From contig CM041465.1 in the NCBI GenBank assembly GCA_023213395.1, forward strand, positions 105,407,741 to 105,471,740: a DNA stretch of 64,000 nt. Direction: 5' to 3'. The notes beneath the pieces are model-generated. The model was given only the letters and a program-made list of their open reading frames with translations, was not told the DNA's origin and made no database searches. Both the position numbers and the translations under genes were made by a program. Below, one piece after another: positions 35,401 through 46,832 of this stretch (its first letter is position 1; every line of letters starts with the position of its first letter). This DNA comes from Cycas panzhihuaensis. Its lineage: Eukaryota > Cycadophyta.

Positions 35401-36734
35401 GAGCAGCGTTCCTGTTGACGACTCTTTCCCGGATGAGTCTATTATGACCATCCAAGATGCTTCTCTTCACTCACTCGCTGATAGCGAGTGGTATGGCAAC
35501 ATTGTGCGATATCTAACTCAGCAAGAATATCGCCCTGAAGCCAGTAACAAGGTTAGGTCGCTCATCCACGCCACTGCTAGGCAACAGTTCCTTGTGGATG
35601 AAGTGTTGTACAAGAGATCCTTCGATGGGATCCTGCTTCGCTGTGTCACTCCTGACAAAGTGGACCAAATACTCTGCGAATGCCACCATGGCATTTGTGG
35701 GGGCCACTTTGGGGGCCAATCCATGGCCCAAAGGATCCTCCGCATGGGTTATTACGGGCTGTCCTTGTTCAAGAATGCCCACACCTGTGCCCTCAGATGT
35801 CGGCGATGTCAGGAGCACGCTAATGTCTCTCACGTACCTTTCGAGGCATTGCACCCTATCATGTCTGTGTGGCCCTTTTCTCAATGGGGCTTGGACCTCA
35901 TTGGGGTTATATCGCCGCCATCTTCTGCATAACATAAATATATCTTAATCAAGCATCGAATACTTCACTAAATGGGCAGAGGCAATCCCCCTGTCCACTA
36001 CCCCTAGCAAGACAATAGCCACCTTCGTCTACCAGTATATTATTTATCATTTTGGGATTCCATATGTCCTAATTACGGATAATGGAACTTCCTTCTGTAA
36101 CAAGGAGATGGACGAGCTGTGCGAGAAATTCAAAATCTCATATAAGATATCATCCCCTTATTACCCCCAAGTAAACGGGCAAGTTGAATCTTTCAACAAA
36201 ATGCTCATCAATATTCTAAAGAAAATTGTTGCCCAATCTCAAAGGGATTGGCATATCCAACTCCCTTCTGCCCTGTAGGCTTATCGTACTTCCATCCACA
36301 TGGCTACTGGAATGACCCCATTCTCGTTAGTCTATAGAACCGAGGCAATGCTCCCACTGGAAGTGGAGATCCCCTCTCTTTGAGTTTCCCTTCGAGGCCT
36401 CATTGATGAGGAGTCTATTCGCCAAGCTCGCCTCCTAGACCTCGAAGCCCTGGATGAGAGGCGCTTAACAGCTTATCAAGCGAACCTCGCTTTGAAAGCC
36501 CACTTGCAAAGGACACACGACAAATGTCTTCGTGCTCATCCTTTATGCCCCAGGGACTATGTCCTCAAATTGGAATACCTTTACGATCGCTTGGCCAAAT
36601 TCGGGCCCAAATGGATAGGCCCCTTCGTCATTCTCGAAAGTCTTGATAATGGCGCATACAGGATTGCCACCTTAGAAGGCTTAGAATTTGAGAAAGTGGT
36701 CAACAAAAAATTCCTTAAGAAGTTTTACGCATGA
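35401..36734 (+). pseudogene. Integrase of D
   Basis: Inserts element DNA. The HHCC zinc-binding domain (ECHHGICGGHFGG ... CRRCQEH) lies at about 35670-35820. The catalytic triad is Asp at 35894-35896 (WGLDLIG), Asp at 36078-36080 (TDNG) and Glu at 36186-36188 (VESFNK), and the last two are spaced D-X35-E by codon count. A one-base insertion near 35950 and stops near 35929, 36278 and 36381 break it. The last 80 codons, ending KFLKKFYA, are open. Confidence 0.88.
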
Positions 36735-37420
36735 TCCTTCTATTTTTCTTCGCGTTGCTCCGAAATGAGCCTAAACTACCATTTTAAATTATTCTCATTC
36801 CTCCCAACCATGGGTAGAATGGCAATTTAAAATGGATTTTCACTTCTTCTTCTGGTTCCTCCCGCGGAACCCGCATTCCCATATGCTCTCGGGAACCTTT
36901 GTTCTCCTATTTGGCCATTCCCTGACTAGGACGACGTTGTGGAGTATCATCACTCCCTTCTCCTGCCTATTATTTCCTTCACATATTCCACTATACTCCC
37001 CCATAGATATGCATGTCGCTCTATTTCTAACCTCACACCTCTCAATCACCTCTGCTTACGATGGACGTGTGTGCTCCTGTTAGACATATAGCCATACATG
37101 GAAGGAAATACATGCATATTGCAACCAAATATTTACAACAAAATACTTACAACAAAACATATTTACATTTGCAACATTTACAACATATAAAGTAAATCAT
37201 ACATGGTATCTCTATCATATATAATACATGCCATTTCATGTCAAAATAGGGTTCCAATTACCCCATGTATATATATATATCAAAAATGTCATGGTACATC
37301 ATGCATGTGGGAAGCCGGGATCCTTGCAGGGGGGTACAATCATGTGAGCCTACATATGACCCCCTGGAGGCCCGTGCTTTCCTGTCAAAATCAAATATAC
37401 ATCTCATCTGCTACTGCTGT
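36735..37420. other. Spacer between integrase and antisense gene of D
   Basis: Non-coding. Includes a TA run at about 37267-37280 and a series of ACAACA/TTACAAC repeats around 37120-37190, which on the minus strand read TTGTAAAT-type, as in plant polyadenylation regions. Probably the 3' UTR and terminator zone of the antisense gene. Confidence 0.45.
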
Positions 37421-39507
37421 CCTGATCCTAGGGTACTATCCCCTAGTCTATGTGATCCCTCTCCTGGGGACCACATCCCTTTGAGGCTCCTCCTGGGCCT
37501 TTATGAGCTGCCCGACTCGCTCCCCTCGTCCCAAGGTCGTCTCGGGGTCGTAGCCACTGTGTGTGTGTAGGTCCAGCTCTTGCTCGACCTCGAGGCCATC
37601 TACGCAACCGGTTGATCGTATCGGGCTTAGATATGATCCCTCTCTCCCCGGAGTCCCTCCTCCATGCTCTGGGATCTCTCCTCTATCGCTCTGAGGTGCT
37701 ACTTGAGGACCGCTATCTGGACCCTGCTCTCGATATCTCCTCCTGGTACCCCTGAGCCTCTAAGGCCTGGACTCATCTGCGCAGCTCGTCCCACTCACCC
37801 CTGGCCGTGTCAAGCTCTCGTTGCAGTTGCCCCCGGAATGTCATGTGTTCCTAGGACTCTATGGCCTAGATGTCTCTCACCCTCGCCAATGGGGCGAACG
37901 CCTACATATGGGCTCCTGCCGACTTGGGCGCATCCTCCACCTGGATAGGCAGTTGCCCCTTTGCATAGACCTGAGGGAACATCTCCTTCACCATAGCCTC
38001 CACCAGTCTCCAGACCTCTACCACACCTGTCGATGCAACATGCTATGTGTCAGTGTATATCCTCACTATATACCATGATATAATAAAATCAAGTATCTGT
38101 CTAGATGTCAAATGACTAAGGGAACAGTTAGGTCTCACCTGCCATGGCCACCGACTCCTCTGCTCGGGTGACATCCTCATCTCCTGGCCCTCCGCCAGCT
38201 GCAGGTACCTCATCCTTAGGTACCTCCTTTGCCTCAGCCTCGCTCCTAGCAGGGACTGGCTCGACCCTCGCCTCTCTGGATCTCCTCACGATTCGTAGTC
38301 TGTGGCCCCTAGTCTCTGGCACCCTACTCTCCTCAGCAGCTCCTGATGGGCTTGCCCCTCCTCTGGCAGTCCCGGATGGTCCTGCTGCTTGTCCTGCCGA
38401 CCGTGATAGACCTGCCTCTCCTGCAGGTCGTGATGAGCCAGCCCCATCTCCCCCGTCATCACTGTCATCATCATTATCGCCATCATTATCATCATTGTCA
38501 TCGTCGTCGATGGGCGCTCCTGCTCCCCTCGCTTCATCATCACTCTCCCACCTCACTGCTCTGTATGGCTCTGTTGTATAGTCTGTCAATGTGAGGAGGT
38601 TGAGTGACGTCGCATCGACTGACCAACGGATATGCACCTGATCATCTGTCCCTGAGAGCTGCATCTACCATCTGTGGACCATCGGGGCCCACTCTGCGAT
38701 GGGGTATGCCCCCCCTGCTGGTGCCACTACCATAAAATGGTCAAAAAATTAGCACTGTAACAGCATGTTGTAAGAGAATCCTCCCCTGCCAGATCTCCGG
38801 ATGGTGTCTAGCTAGGTGACGAGGTTCACCGTAACTAGGGTCGCCCAATCCATTCTCTTGCCAGCCTCGCATTAGCGCGCTGCATCCACTCAGCCTCCTG
38901 GGATCTCCCTACAGTTCTATTTCTGGGAAATCCAGAACAAAATGCATAGTACTATCAGTTTCCTCACTCGAGGAATCTGCGACATGAGCATAGTCTGGAG
39001 GGCAGCTCCCCTCCGCTCCCACCTGTCGGTCCCTGTGAAGAACTGGGCCGCCTCCCTGTGTGCTGCCTCGGTGCTAGGCAGTGCTCCCAGCCTCACTGGC
39101 CTCCTTGTCGCTGGAACCCCCAGAATCTGCCTGATATCCCCTAGGGTAATAGTGACATCACCTATCTGAGGCAGGTGAAATATGTGCCTCCATTTGTCCC
39201 AGTATAACACAATGTCAACTAGAAGCCTCTGGTTCGACACGAACTGAGGTGTCTTAAGGGCCTTGTATAGGCCACACCTCTTCAGAGTCACCCTATCCTC
39301 TTGGAACGCCATCTCCATGTAGCTCAGTATCGGCATGCCTACGTTCTCATAGTTATCCACCATGGTAACTACCTGCAATCATCAAAAATCAGTCAAGGTC
39401 AACCTCCTAGCAGTCATCTATATTCCTAGCTTTCTTTCTGATTTCCCTTTAGGGGCTGTTTGGCCCCTCTTTTATTTTTTTTTGGTTTTTTGCCTACGTA
39501 CTGCCCT

Positions 39508-39531
39508 AAATTTAGCGGTACCGCTAAATTT
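39508..39531. repeat. Perfect 24-bp GGTACC palindrome, intron 1 of D
   Basis: Perfectly palindromic. Each arm is AAATTTAGCGGT or its complement, centred on GGTACC. Confidence 0.85.
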
Positions 39532-39617
39532 GGAGCAGGTCCCACGGCGATCGCTTTCTTGTAGCAATCCTATGGCCAAGATCGTGGTGTCGTGATCTTG
39601 GCCACGGTATGAACGGT

Positions 39618-39639
39618 AACCCCCCTAAAAAGGGGGGTT
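39618..39639. repeat. C6/G6 hairpin in intron 1 of D
   Basis: Arms AACCCCCC and GGGGGGTT flank a TAAAAA loop. Related C-run/G-run hairpins occur in C and E at the same place. Confidence 0.7.
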
Positions 39640-39668
39640 TCTGGCCTGAAAATCTTTAAAAAAATTGT

Positions 39669-39691
39669 GGTGGGCCCCCGTGGGGCCCACC
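39669..39691. repeat. 10-bp GC hairpin in intron 1 of D
   Basis: GGTGGGCCCC and GGGGCCCACC flank a CGT loop, all ten pairs perfect. Confidence 0.75.
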
Positions 39692-40040
39692 GGGACCAGG
39701 GCTCCCTAATGCCCAGGCCCCACCTCTTCCTGGGTCCAATTTGGACTCTAAGAGGCATCCAATTACCCATAAGGGGCATAAAAAATGCATAAAATTAACT
39801 AAAAAGTAATGAACTTTGAACTTTGAAATGGGGAAGGTTTTACGAGATCCACTCACTGGGTCTAGCCTGACCATCGCCATCTCGTCCCTCTAGCCATAAC
39901 GACTCTTGCTATGCTTAGATCCAACGGTCAGATCGTCTCCTGCGTGCCTCCGAAGTCAAGTAACGCTCTGCGTCGTAAGGAAAAGGCTCTGGTTTCGTAT
40001 GAGAGCTGGTGAAAATGAATCCGATTTTCATTCATTTTCC

Positions 40041-40047
40041 TTATATA
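40041..40047 (-). promoter_or_regulatory. TATA box of antisense gene, D
   Basis: TATATAA on the minus strand, immediately downstream of GGGCCCCCGCC. Confidence 0.6.
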
Positions 40048-40575
40048 GGCGGGGGCCCCAGTGGGCACTTCTTCCGTTTCTGGCCCCGCGACAGTCATTG
40101 GGACCATCTCATTGCCCTAATAGCCTTTACCTTCTAGCCCTGTTGCCTATTGTGCTCTATTGATGCCCTTTTTTCCCTCCCTTGCGAGGGCATTTATGGC
40201 GCCTCATTATCACACTTTCGCTAGGGCCCTTCTGCATCGTTTTGTGTACTACTCCCGTGTATGCCCGAGTTTATACTCGTTTAGCCCTTTTCGCCACTCT
40301 GAACCCATTTCTACAGCCCTTTTTCACCCCTGGGGTCCCCAAAGAAAATGCTCCTTCGTCCGGGGGCATGTTTTTACTTCCCAAAGTAACCTTTGACACT
40401 CTAGAGCATCTTTTCTCTACCCACTCTTAGCCAGTGGCTAGATTGCTTGCTCCCGTTCTCGGGTAACCTCATTGTTAGGTCCTCTTACCTTTCTTGGCCA
40501 CCTTTTTGCTCGCCACTCGAGTCTTTCTTTTACTTTCATTGCTATCTATTTACCACCAAAGCTTAGTGTCCCGAT
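40048..40575. other. Spacer between antisense promoter and aRNH of D
   Basis: No coding sequence recognised. It is shared by the divergent minus-strand promoter and the aRNH leader. ACCACCAAAG at about 40552-40561 is a possible acceptor before the aRNH ATG. Confidence 0.45.
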
Positions 40576-40998
40576 ATGTCCCTTTTTATTTTTACCGATG
40601 GTGGAAGCCGCGGTAACCCTGGACCTTCCGCCGTTGCGTGGATTCTTCGCAGCCCCTCCAGACACGATTTCTTGCATTCCAGGGTCTTTCTTCCTGAGGC
40701 AACCAATAATGAAGCTGAGTACATGGCTGTTATTGAAGCCCTTACTAATGCTCTCGATTTCCATCACGGATCCATCGTGTTGCTTTGCGATTCTCAGGTT
40801 GTAGTGTCCCATCTCACCTAGGTTTACTAGGTGCGATGCCCTCACCTGAGAACCCTCGTGTCTGCTACCAGGTCTCTTCTAGCTTGTTTCTCGTCAGTGG
40901 ATATTTAGAATATCCCTAGGCACCTCAATGCTGAGGCTGATAGCCTCGTCCGCCTCATCCTTGAGTGTCGCCTCCCTCTTCTAGATGACCACCCCTGA
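40576..40998 (+). pseudogene. Second RNase H (aRNH) of D
   Basis: The best-preserved aRNH, 140 codons with no frameshift. Acidic residues sit in FTDGGSRGNPGPSAVAW (Asp, codon 8), ATNNEAEYMAVIEAL (Glu), CDSQVVV (Asp) and the late NAEADSLV (Asp), the full set expected for RNase HI. Only CAG-to-TAG changes break it (40819-40821, 40828-40830 and one near 40909). Unlike the gypsy RNase H in pol it keeps the first Asp. It lies about 3.8 kb downstream of integrase on the same strand and has its own ATG, so it may be made from a separate or spliced RNA. Confidence 0.88.
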
Positions 40999-41357
40999 GG
41001 CTTGCCTGGCCAGCCCGTGCATGATTCTCTAGTTGTTGTTAGTTAGATGTGCTTGCTCTATTTGCTGGATACCCCCTACTTCACGTTGCACTTCGGCGAC
41101 AAGGGCATCCCCTTTCACTTGCTTATTTCATTTACAGGTCGATGCTTAGATGACGCGTAGGCAGCCCCTACGTTGTCCTCATCTTCGTCTCCCTTGTCCA
41201 TGCGTTCCGCCATGACACTCACCTACGCCCTTGGTCCATGTACTGCTCTTTATTGCTTTTATATATATATATACATGTGCTATTCATATCTTTAATTATC
41301 AGCATTCGCCATCACGTTACGCTTCTGAGCAGTGAGGCTCTCCTGCCAAGGGGGCAG
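40999..41357 (+). other. aRNH-LTR spacer and polypurine tract of D
   Basis: Non-coding, with a TA run near 41260-41273. The polypurine tract CCAAGGGGGCAG (41346-41357) abuts the 3' LTR. Confidence 0.65.
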
Positions 41358-43085
41358 TGTTTCCCAGCTACTGGAAATGGACTCGAGATGCATCGACGTA
41401 GGTTTGTTCAGGTATACTTTCTTACTTTTTCTTGCCCATGCTTGGTTAAGGTTATTTAGAGTAGGTTGCTTGACATATGCCTGCCTGCACGCATTGCTTC
41501 TCTACTTGCTCATAATGTATATGCTTACGGCACACCATTAGCCTATGATGACTCATAGTGGGGGCATTCCTTAGCGAATGCTACACCCCGTATGGTACAC
41601 AGGCACCCACTTTGTCTCCACGGTCTCTCGGGATATTTCTGTCAGTCATGTTTGCTCCCATTACAACATGTTACTCGCGTTGCAGTTCCTCCTAAGCCTG
41701 ATTTAATCCTTAGTTGGGACTCATTTCATTATTTTAGCTACCTGCCCATTACCTGGGCATTCCCCACCGCTCAAATTTTTGGTTTTGACTTTTACTTCAC
41801 ACCCCTATGTTTCTGCTTCTTTTTCTCTTTTTGTTTCCGCCTAATCTGCTGTAAACTTAGCGATCTGATCTTTGATGCGATACCGTAGAGTTTACTACAG
41901 TATGACTGTTTGAAATTTAAAAAAAAGAGAACCACGCGACAGTTTCTATTTTTTTGGTGGAACTGCTATGTGGTGTCGATTGATTCGAGTCACCCTAACA
42001 TCCCCAACATTCACCTACTGTGAACAGGGGGATAAAGGGGATTTTGCTCCCCATTCTCAAGATCTTTTGGCTAAATTTCTGACTTTTCAACAAGAAAACA
42101 CACAAAGAAAGACAATCCACATGCACAGGAACTTGACTCAGGAGAAAAGGGCTGCTACCAGCTGGATTTGTAGGGCCATTGCTACCCCCCTACAGCTCTC
42201 TATAGTAAGCCTCATACTTCTCTACAAGGGCTCAAGTTTCCAAAGGATATTCCTACCCAAAAGCTTCTCCAAAGAGCCAACTTCCAAGTCTCCAAGTTTA
42301 CAAGGATTTTTCCTCATTTCACTCTTGTAAAAACCTGTCATGATCAGCCCTCACATATTAGTTATTGTTGCTATTTCCTAACAGTAAAGCTCATGCTTGA
42401 TTCTCTTCCTACAAGGTATTTCTTGTTCCTACTTGCAATTCACTTTATTCTTATTTCTTTTGTCTGTTAATGAATGAAATCCTAGTTTGTCTAGTTTACT
42501 TCATGTTACTGCACTAGATTAGTAATATTCCTCTATGTTCTTTTTGAGGCCTCACTGTTTTCCTTAAACCATCTCTTTTACCCCTTCCTTGGTTAGCCAG
42601 TGCAAAGGAGCAACATAAGAGGATTAGAGGGAGGTAGGCAGGGTTCTGTCCCTCATTGTTGTCCTTCTCCCCAAGGGTTCCGTCCCTTGTCCTCTTTTCC
42701 TTTGCCATTAGTGCTTTCTTAGGGAATGGGCTAAGGGAGTTTAGGGAATTTAGTTGTGGTGTTCAAGTCAGCATAGGCAACCTGTTGCTACATCATTGCC
42801 AGAAAGTCTCATCTGTTAATGTTGGGCCCTACCTAAGCCCCAGTTTTTTCCATTATTCCTTTCCTTGTTATGGTTTGTTGCTTCATGACTTTGTGGCCAA
42901 CTCGTTCTTCCTTCCAGAGTTCCGTGGAGGTCTTCCATGGGTGAGTTAGCCATCCCGAGGCTATACTCCTTTCCCTTTTAGGTGTCTTTATGGTGTATGG
43001 TAGTCAAAGTACTGCTCGCATATCACTATTCTTACTTGGCTACATATTAATGATTAGTATAGAATTAAGTTTCATTTGATTTTAG

Positions 43086-43116
<31 letters not shown>

Positions 43117-43913
43117 ATATTGGTATATTTCGTGGCCTCTCTTCCGAGAGGAAGGTATCCTTCTCACTCATTTGTAGGACCGCACGTTAGTGGAGTGATA
43201 TGTGGAACAAACCCATTGCAGGTTAGTTCCCCGTGTGGTGCATTTCTTTTTTTTGTTTCAAGCTTTTCATTTCTTTCTGTTTATTTGCTTTTGTATGCCT
43301 AAGGGGAGGTAAGTGAGCCCCTCTTCTATTGCTTCCGGTAACCGCCACCGATCGGCATCGCATGCATGACAAAATGGAGTAGAAAGGAGCGAGACTTAAA
43401 AGGGATGAGCAGCACTCCATTCAGGCGCCAGATCCAAGTATTCTCCTTGTTTTCCGTGTATCCCTTTTACATTGTTTTGTTTAGTTAGGAAATTGTAAAA
43501 GATTAAAAAGGGAAAAGGAAAAGTGCACTCATTTTTACATTATCTCTTGCTTTAACTAGCGTAGCATAGCGTAGTTAGCTTGTTTGCGTTGCATTCGAGT
43601 TACCCTCATTGCACCCCCTTATCGCATTTACCTGTACGTTAGTTAGCCGCCCTTCCATTCGTTGCCTTCTCATTACCTTGAGGAGACACAACGCGCAAGG
43701 TGCTCTCTCCTCCTCCCGGCCATCTGAGGGGTAGGAAGGCCTTGCTTTGCATGGCTACCTAGAAGCAATCAGGCACCTTGTAGTTCTAAATCCACGCTCT
43801 GGCACACGGATGCCCTGTAAGGTGAAGTCCTTGCTACTTAATTTAGTTAGCGTTGCATATATTTATATCCTTTTTGCTAGACGTAGGGACATCACCCCGT
43901 AGTGAGCGTTTCA
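41358..43913 (+). repeat. 3' LTR of element D
   Basis: 2556 bp from TGTTTCCC to GCGTTTCA. A TA microsatellite of about 14 units (43086-43114) is longer than the about 6 units in the 5' LTR (29157-29169). Confidence 0.9.
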
Positions 43914-43918
43914 GCCTC
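43914..43918. repeat. Target-site duplication of D, right
   Basis: GCCTC, matching 27412-27416 exactly. Confidence 0.9.
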
Positions 43919-44199
43919 CTATTTTTATGCCTAAGTATATAGAGGAATAGTCTCAATTGTGGTGACCTAATAGATATATTTATACTTATATCTAGCACTT
44001 TAGATCTATAAATATAGATCAAAGTCCACCTTTGATGTAATATCATTTTGTAATAATATGAATATTATTCATTTGTGGGTTTTCACCCGTAAAAGTTTCC
44101 CATAGTAATATGGTGTCCCATGCAATCTATTTCTGTTTGTTATCTACTTGATGTGAAAGATCCTATCGACCTTATTTGCTTCAGTTACATTTTCTAACA
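43919..44199 (+). repeat. Probable 3' end of a copia-type LTR
   Basis: The stretch has a TATATAG box near 43935, a TTTGTAATAATATG region, then TGTGGGTTTTCACCC and GTTTCCCATAG, and ends CTAACA at 44194-44199. This is the usual layout of the U5 end of plant Ty1/copia LTRs. No primer-binding site follows, so it would be a 3' or solo LTR. The 27209-27411 piece would belong to it. A guess from pattern only. Confidence 0.45.
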
Positions 44200-46832
44200 A
44201 ATGCTTTGATAAAAGGATGGGATAAAGACGGCATAAAGAGGAAGGGAAGGATAGTTAAAGTGTTTATAGCCTATTAACCTCAAAATATAAGGAATAAAAT
44301 CACCTAGTACACTTAGACAAGTGCATAAAACTCATTGAAATAGAATAGGTGAGTTGTAAGGGTGAAATTTTAGTGATGGGACCCACCAGTAACCCAAGTG
44401 TCATTATACCTAAAAATTAATTATAAAAATTAACCTAATATAAATTGATAAATATGATATGATAATTAAAATAGGTTGTATAAATTTTAACTATAATTTT
44501 ATTCAAGTTGTTTTTTATTCTGATAAGTATTAAGAAAGTTATAGCTTTCATTTTATAGGTCTACACTTCTAGTAATAGATGTTTGATAATTATTCAATGG
44601 ACTTAATTTCTTTATGAGAGGGGATGTCAAATTGGAGGATATATGCTAGAGTCTGATAATAGGAGTGCTTGGTCTTATAGGCCTCTCAATAAACCCCTTT
44701 TTAATGGTTTGGGATAAGTAGTTTTGTGGCACTAACCAGTAACCACTGCACTATAAGACTTCAATGGTTAACTAGTTTCCTATTCTAGGTAGGACAAGGG
44801 AACCTATAAGGGTCCTCCAATATACCTTAGGGTATGTGGAGACTTGATTCTATAACTGAGTTTTATCTAAGTCTTAGTTTAATAGACTTACCTAAAGTTC
44901 TTTATATAAGGGGGAGAATCCACAATATGCTTAGCCTAGAATGACTAATCCTCTTAATATTTATAGACCCTTGATGTAGGATCTCTATATATTTAAGGTG
45001 GGTAGCTACCAAGCAAATTTATCTACCTAGGAAAAGGAGAGAGTGAACAAAAAGGGTAGTTTCCAAGCCATGTAATCTACCCTTGAGCTAAAATTGAAAT
45101 AATAGAAATTAAAGTTAAAAGAAAGTATTATAAGGGAAAGGCTTTAAGTGTTACCAAGTCAAAAAAAACTCCTTTTTTAGCTCTTAAATGCCTCTACAAG
45201 GTCATCAAACATTACTCTAATACCACTTACAATATATTTTCCCAAGATTATCCTTGCTAATCTGATGAAAAGAAACATTTAGAGAATAGATCATTCACTT
45301 TTATCAACTTGGGAGACTGATATTATAGAGTATCTTATATGATGGACATAAATGAATACTAAAGGAGTACTAAAATGCTTTCTCTTAAGAAAGGAAATAA
45401 TACTTAATAATCCTTTATAATTAATATTTAACCCTTAAATAGACAAAAGAGGGTCTCTCTTCAATAATCTTATTGGTGGCCTTAATGGCATCACATATCA
45501 TTAAAGAACTTAATAGGCTACACATAAAGCATAATAGTTAACATTAATACTTAACCCTTTGGAAATTTCCATATACTAATGCCTCCTTCTACTTAAGAAG
45601 TTAGAGTTATATTACAAATATCAATGAAACCCCTATATATAATGAAAATTATGAGGTGTTAAGTAAAATCCTAGGATGTAGTCAAAAGCAAGATGAGTTA
45701 GATATACTAATAATTAATTTTAAGTTAACTCTAAAAATGTATAATGTGGTATATTCAAACCCATACATTTAATACTTTAATCTTCATTTTAAGATCCATT
45801 TTGATCCCATGTTTTGTGAAAATTTCAATAGTCATTTTTTAGTTATTAAATCTCAACCTCATATAATGATTAAGGGAATGCTATATCATAAGGGGAATCA
45901 TTGTTACTTACTACTATCTAGGAAAGAAATGTTATTACTTTATTATGTAAAACCAAATGACATATAATAATTAACTTAATAGATCACGGGTTATATCTTT
46001 CTATTGGGTGATGCACAGGGAAAAATATTGTTATTCGTCATGAATATATAATATCTAGATCATATCATACTCAATTTTTGAACTTTCTCATTGTGTATAT
46101 ATTATTATAGAGATTTCTATTTTCTTTAAGTATTTTTACATTATATTAATCTATCAAGGGTAAATAAATGTAAGGATAAAGGGAACCTATAGAAATCCGT
46201 AGAAGTGCAAAGAAAGGAAATACTACATGGTTGAGAAGGATACTTATATATTTTCACTTTTATCAATTTGTAAGGGGTTACTAAAAGCAAGGGAGCCTAT
46301 CCTCTAAAGGTGTAACAATTTTAAAGTAGTTGATATGAGCTAAGGAAAGGGTTGACACATAAAATTTTACATGTTATTTAGTTTATTGTGAAGATGGCAT
46401 TAATGCTCAAGTCACCCTAACATAATTAAATTTATTCTTAGATGTCAATAATCACAGTAGCATACCAACACAAAATAGCATAAAAAAGATAAGGTTCACT
46501 TAGGTGAGAAGGGTAGGATGATAAAAGTCACAAATGATTTAAAAGAACATTTGCCTATAGTGAGCTTCCCCATGAGGGGGTGCCAAAAGTACTTTGCAGT
46601 AAAAAAAAATTGTCATACATGGGAGACTATCATATGGAAAGAGTTGATGCAAAGAAAAGAAATGAATTATCCTATGTTACTACCACCTTAGTTCCTAAAA
46701 ATAACTCATTTTATATTTGAATTTTGTTTTAAGTGATTTGTAAGAAATTTATTCATGGGAAGACCAAATGATCTTATTATTATAACTGTGATTGAGTGTT
46801 ATTGTTACTAACTTCTTTTGTTGATTTAGATG
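44200..46832. other. AT-rich gene-free stretch
   Basis: 2.6 kb with no ORF of note and a base composition clearly more AT-rich than the surrounding elements. At 44618-44660 the sequence GGGGATGTCAAATTGGAGG resembles the end of a copia element (polypurine tract before an LTR), and TATATAA occurs at 44903-44909, so part may be a decayed copia LTR. The remainder is unassigned, possibly original host DNA. Confidence 0.4.

Larger units (their letters stand above)
37421..40015 (-). pseudogene. Antisense PMD gene of D
   Basis: Exon 1 (39857 to about 40015) carries ATG and eight codons (MAMVRLDP). Intron 1 is 39373-39856 (484 bp, GTGAGT to TTGCAG, phase 0). Exon 2 is 38139-39372 and has no frameshift. 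Intron 2 is 38027-38138 (112 bp, CAG/GTGAGA to CGACAG, phase 1). Exon 3 is 37421-38026. The plant mobile domain is at 38917-39372, open for about 150 codons, with the hallmark FHLPQIGDVTITLGDIRQIL and GVPATRRPVRL. An acidic (Asp/Asn-rich, 38455-38510) and Pro/Gly/Ser linker follows, then a charged tail. Several stops and one frameshift in exon 3 remain. Confidence 0.85.
27417..43913 (+). mobile_element. Element D: full-length Tat-like retrotransposon
   Basis: A 16,497-bp element with two LTRs (27417-29946 and 41358-43913) and a perfect 5-bp target duplication GCCTC. In order: PBS, gag, protease, linker, RT, gypsy RNase H, integrase, antisense PMD gene, aRNH, PPT. By eye the first 330 bp of the two LTRs differ at about one site in ten, mostly transitions, so it is an old insertion. 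gag-pol carries many stops and two frameshifts and cannot make protein as it stands. Confidence 0.95.

Noticed and set aside
39508-39691. Palindromes of intron 1 as a nested MITE
   Set aside because: No target duplication or terminal inverted repeats bounding a unit were found, and all copies have the region at the same place. It reads as an integral part of the intron.
37421-40015. PMD gene as a host gene disrupted by the element
   Set aside because: It occurs at the same place and orientation in five separate copies, so it belongs to the element family.
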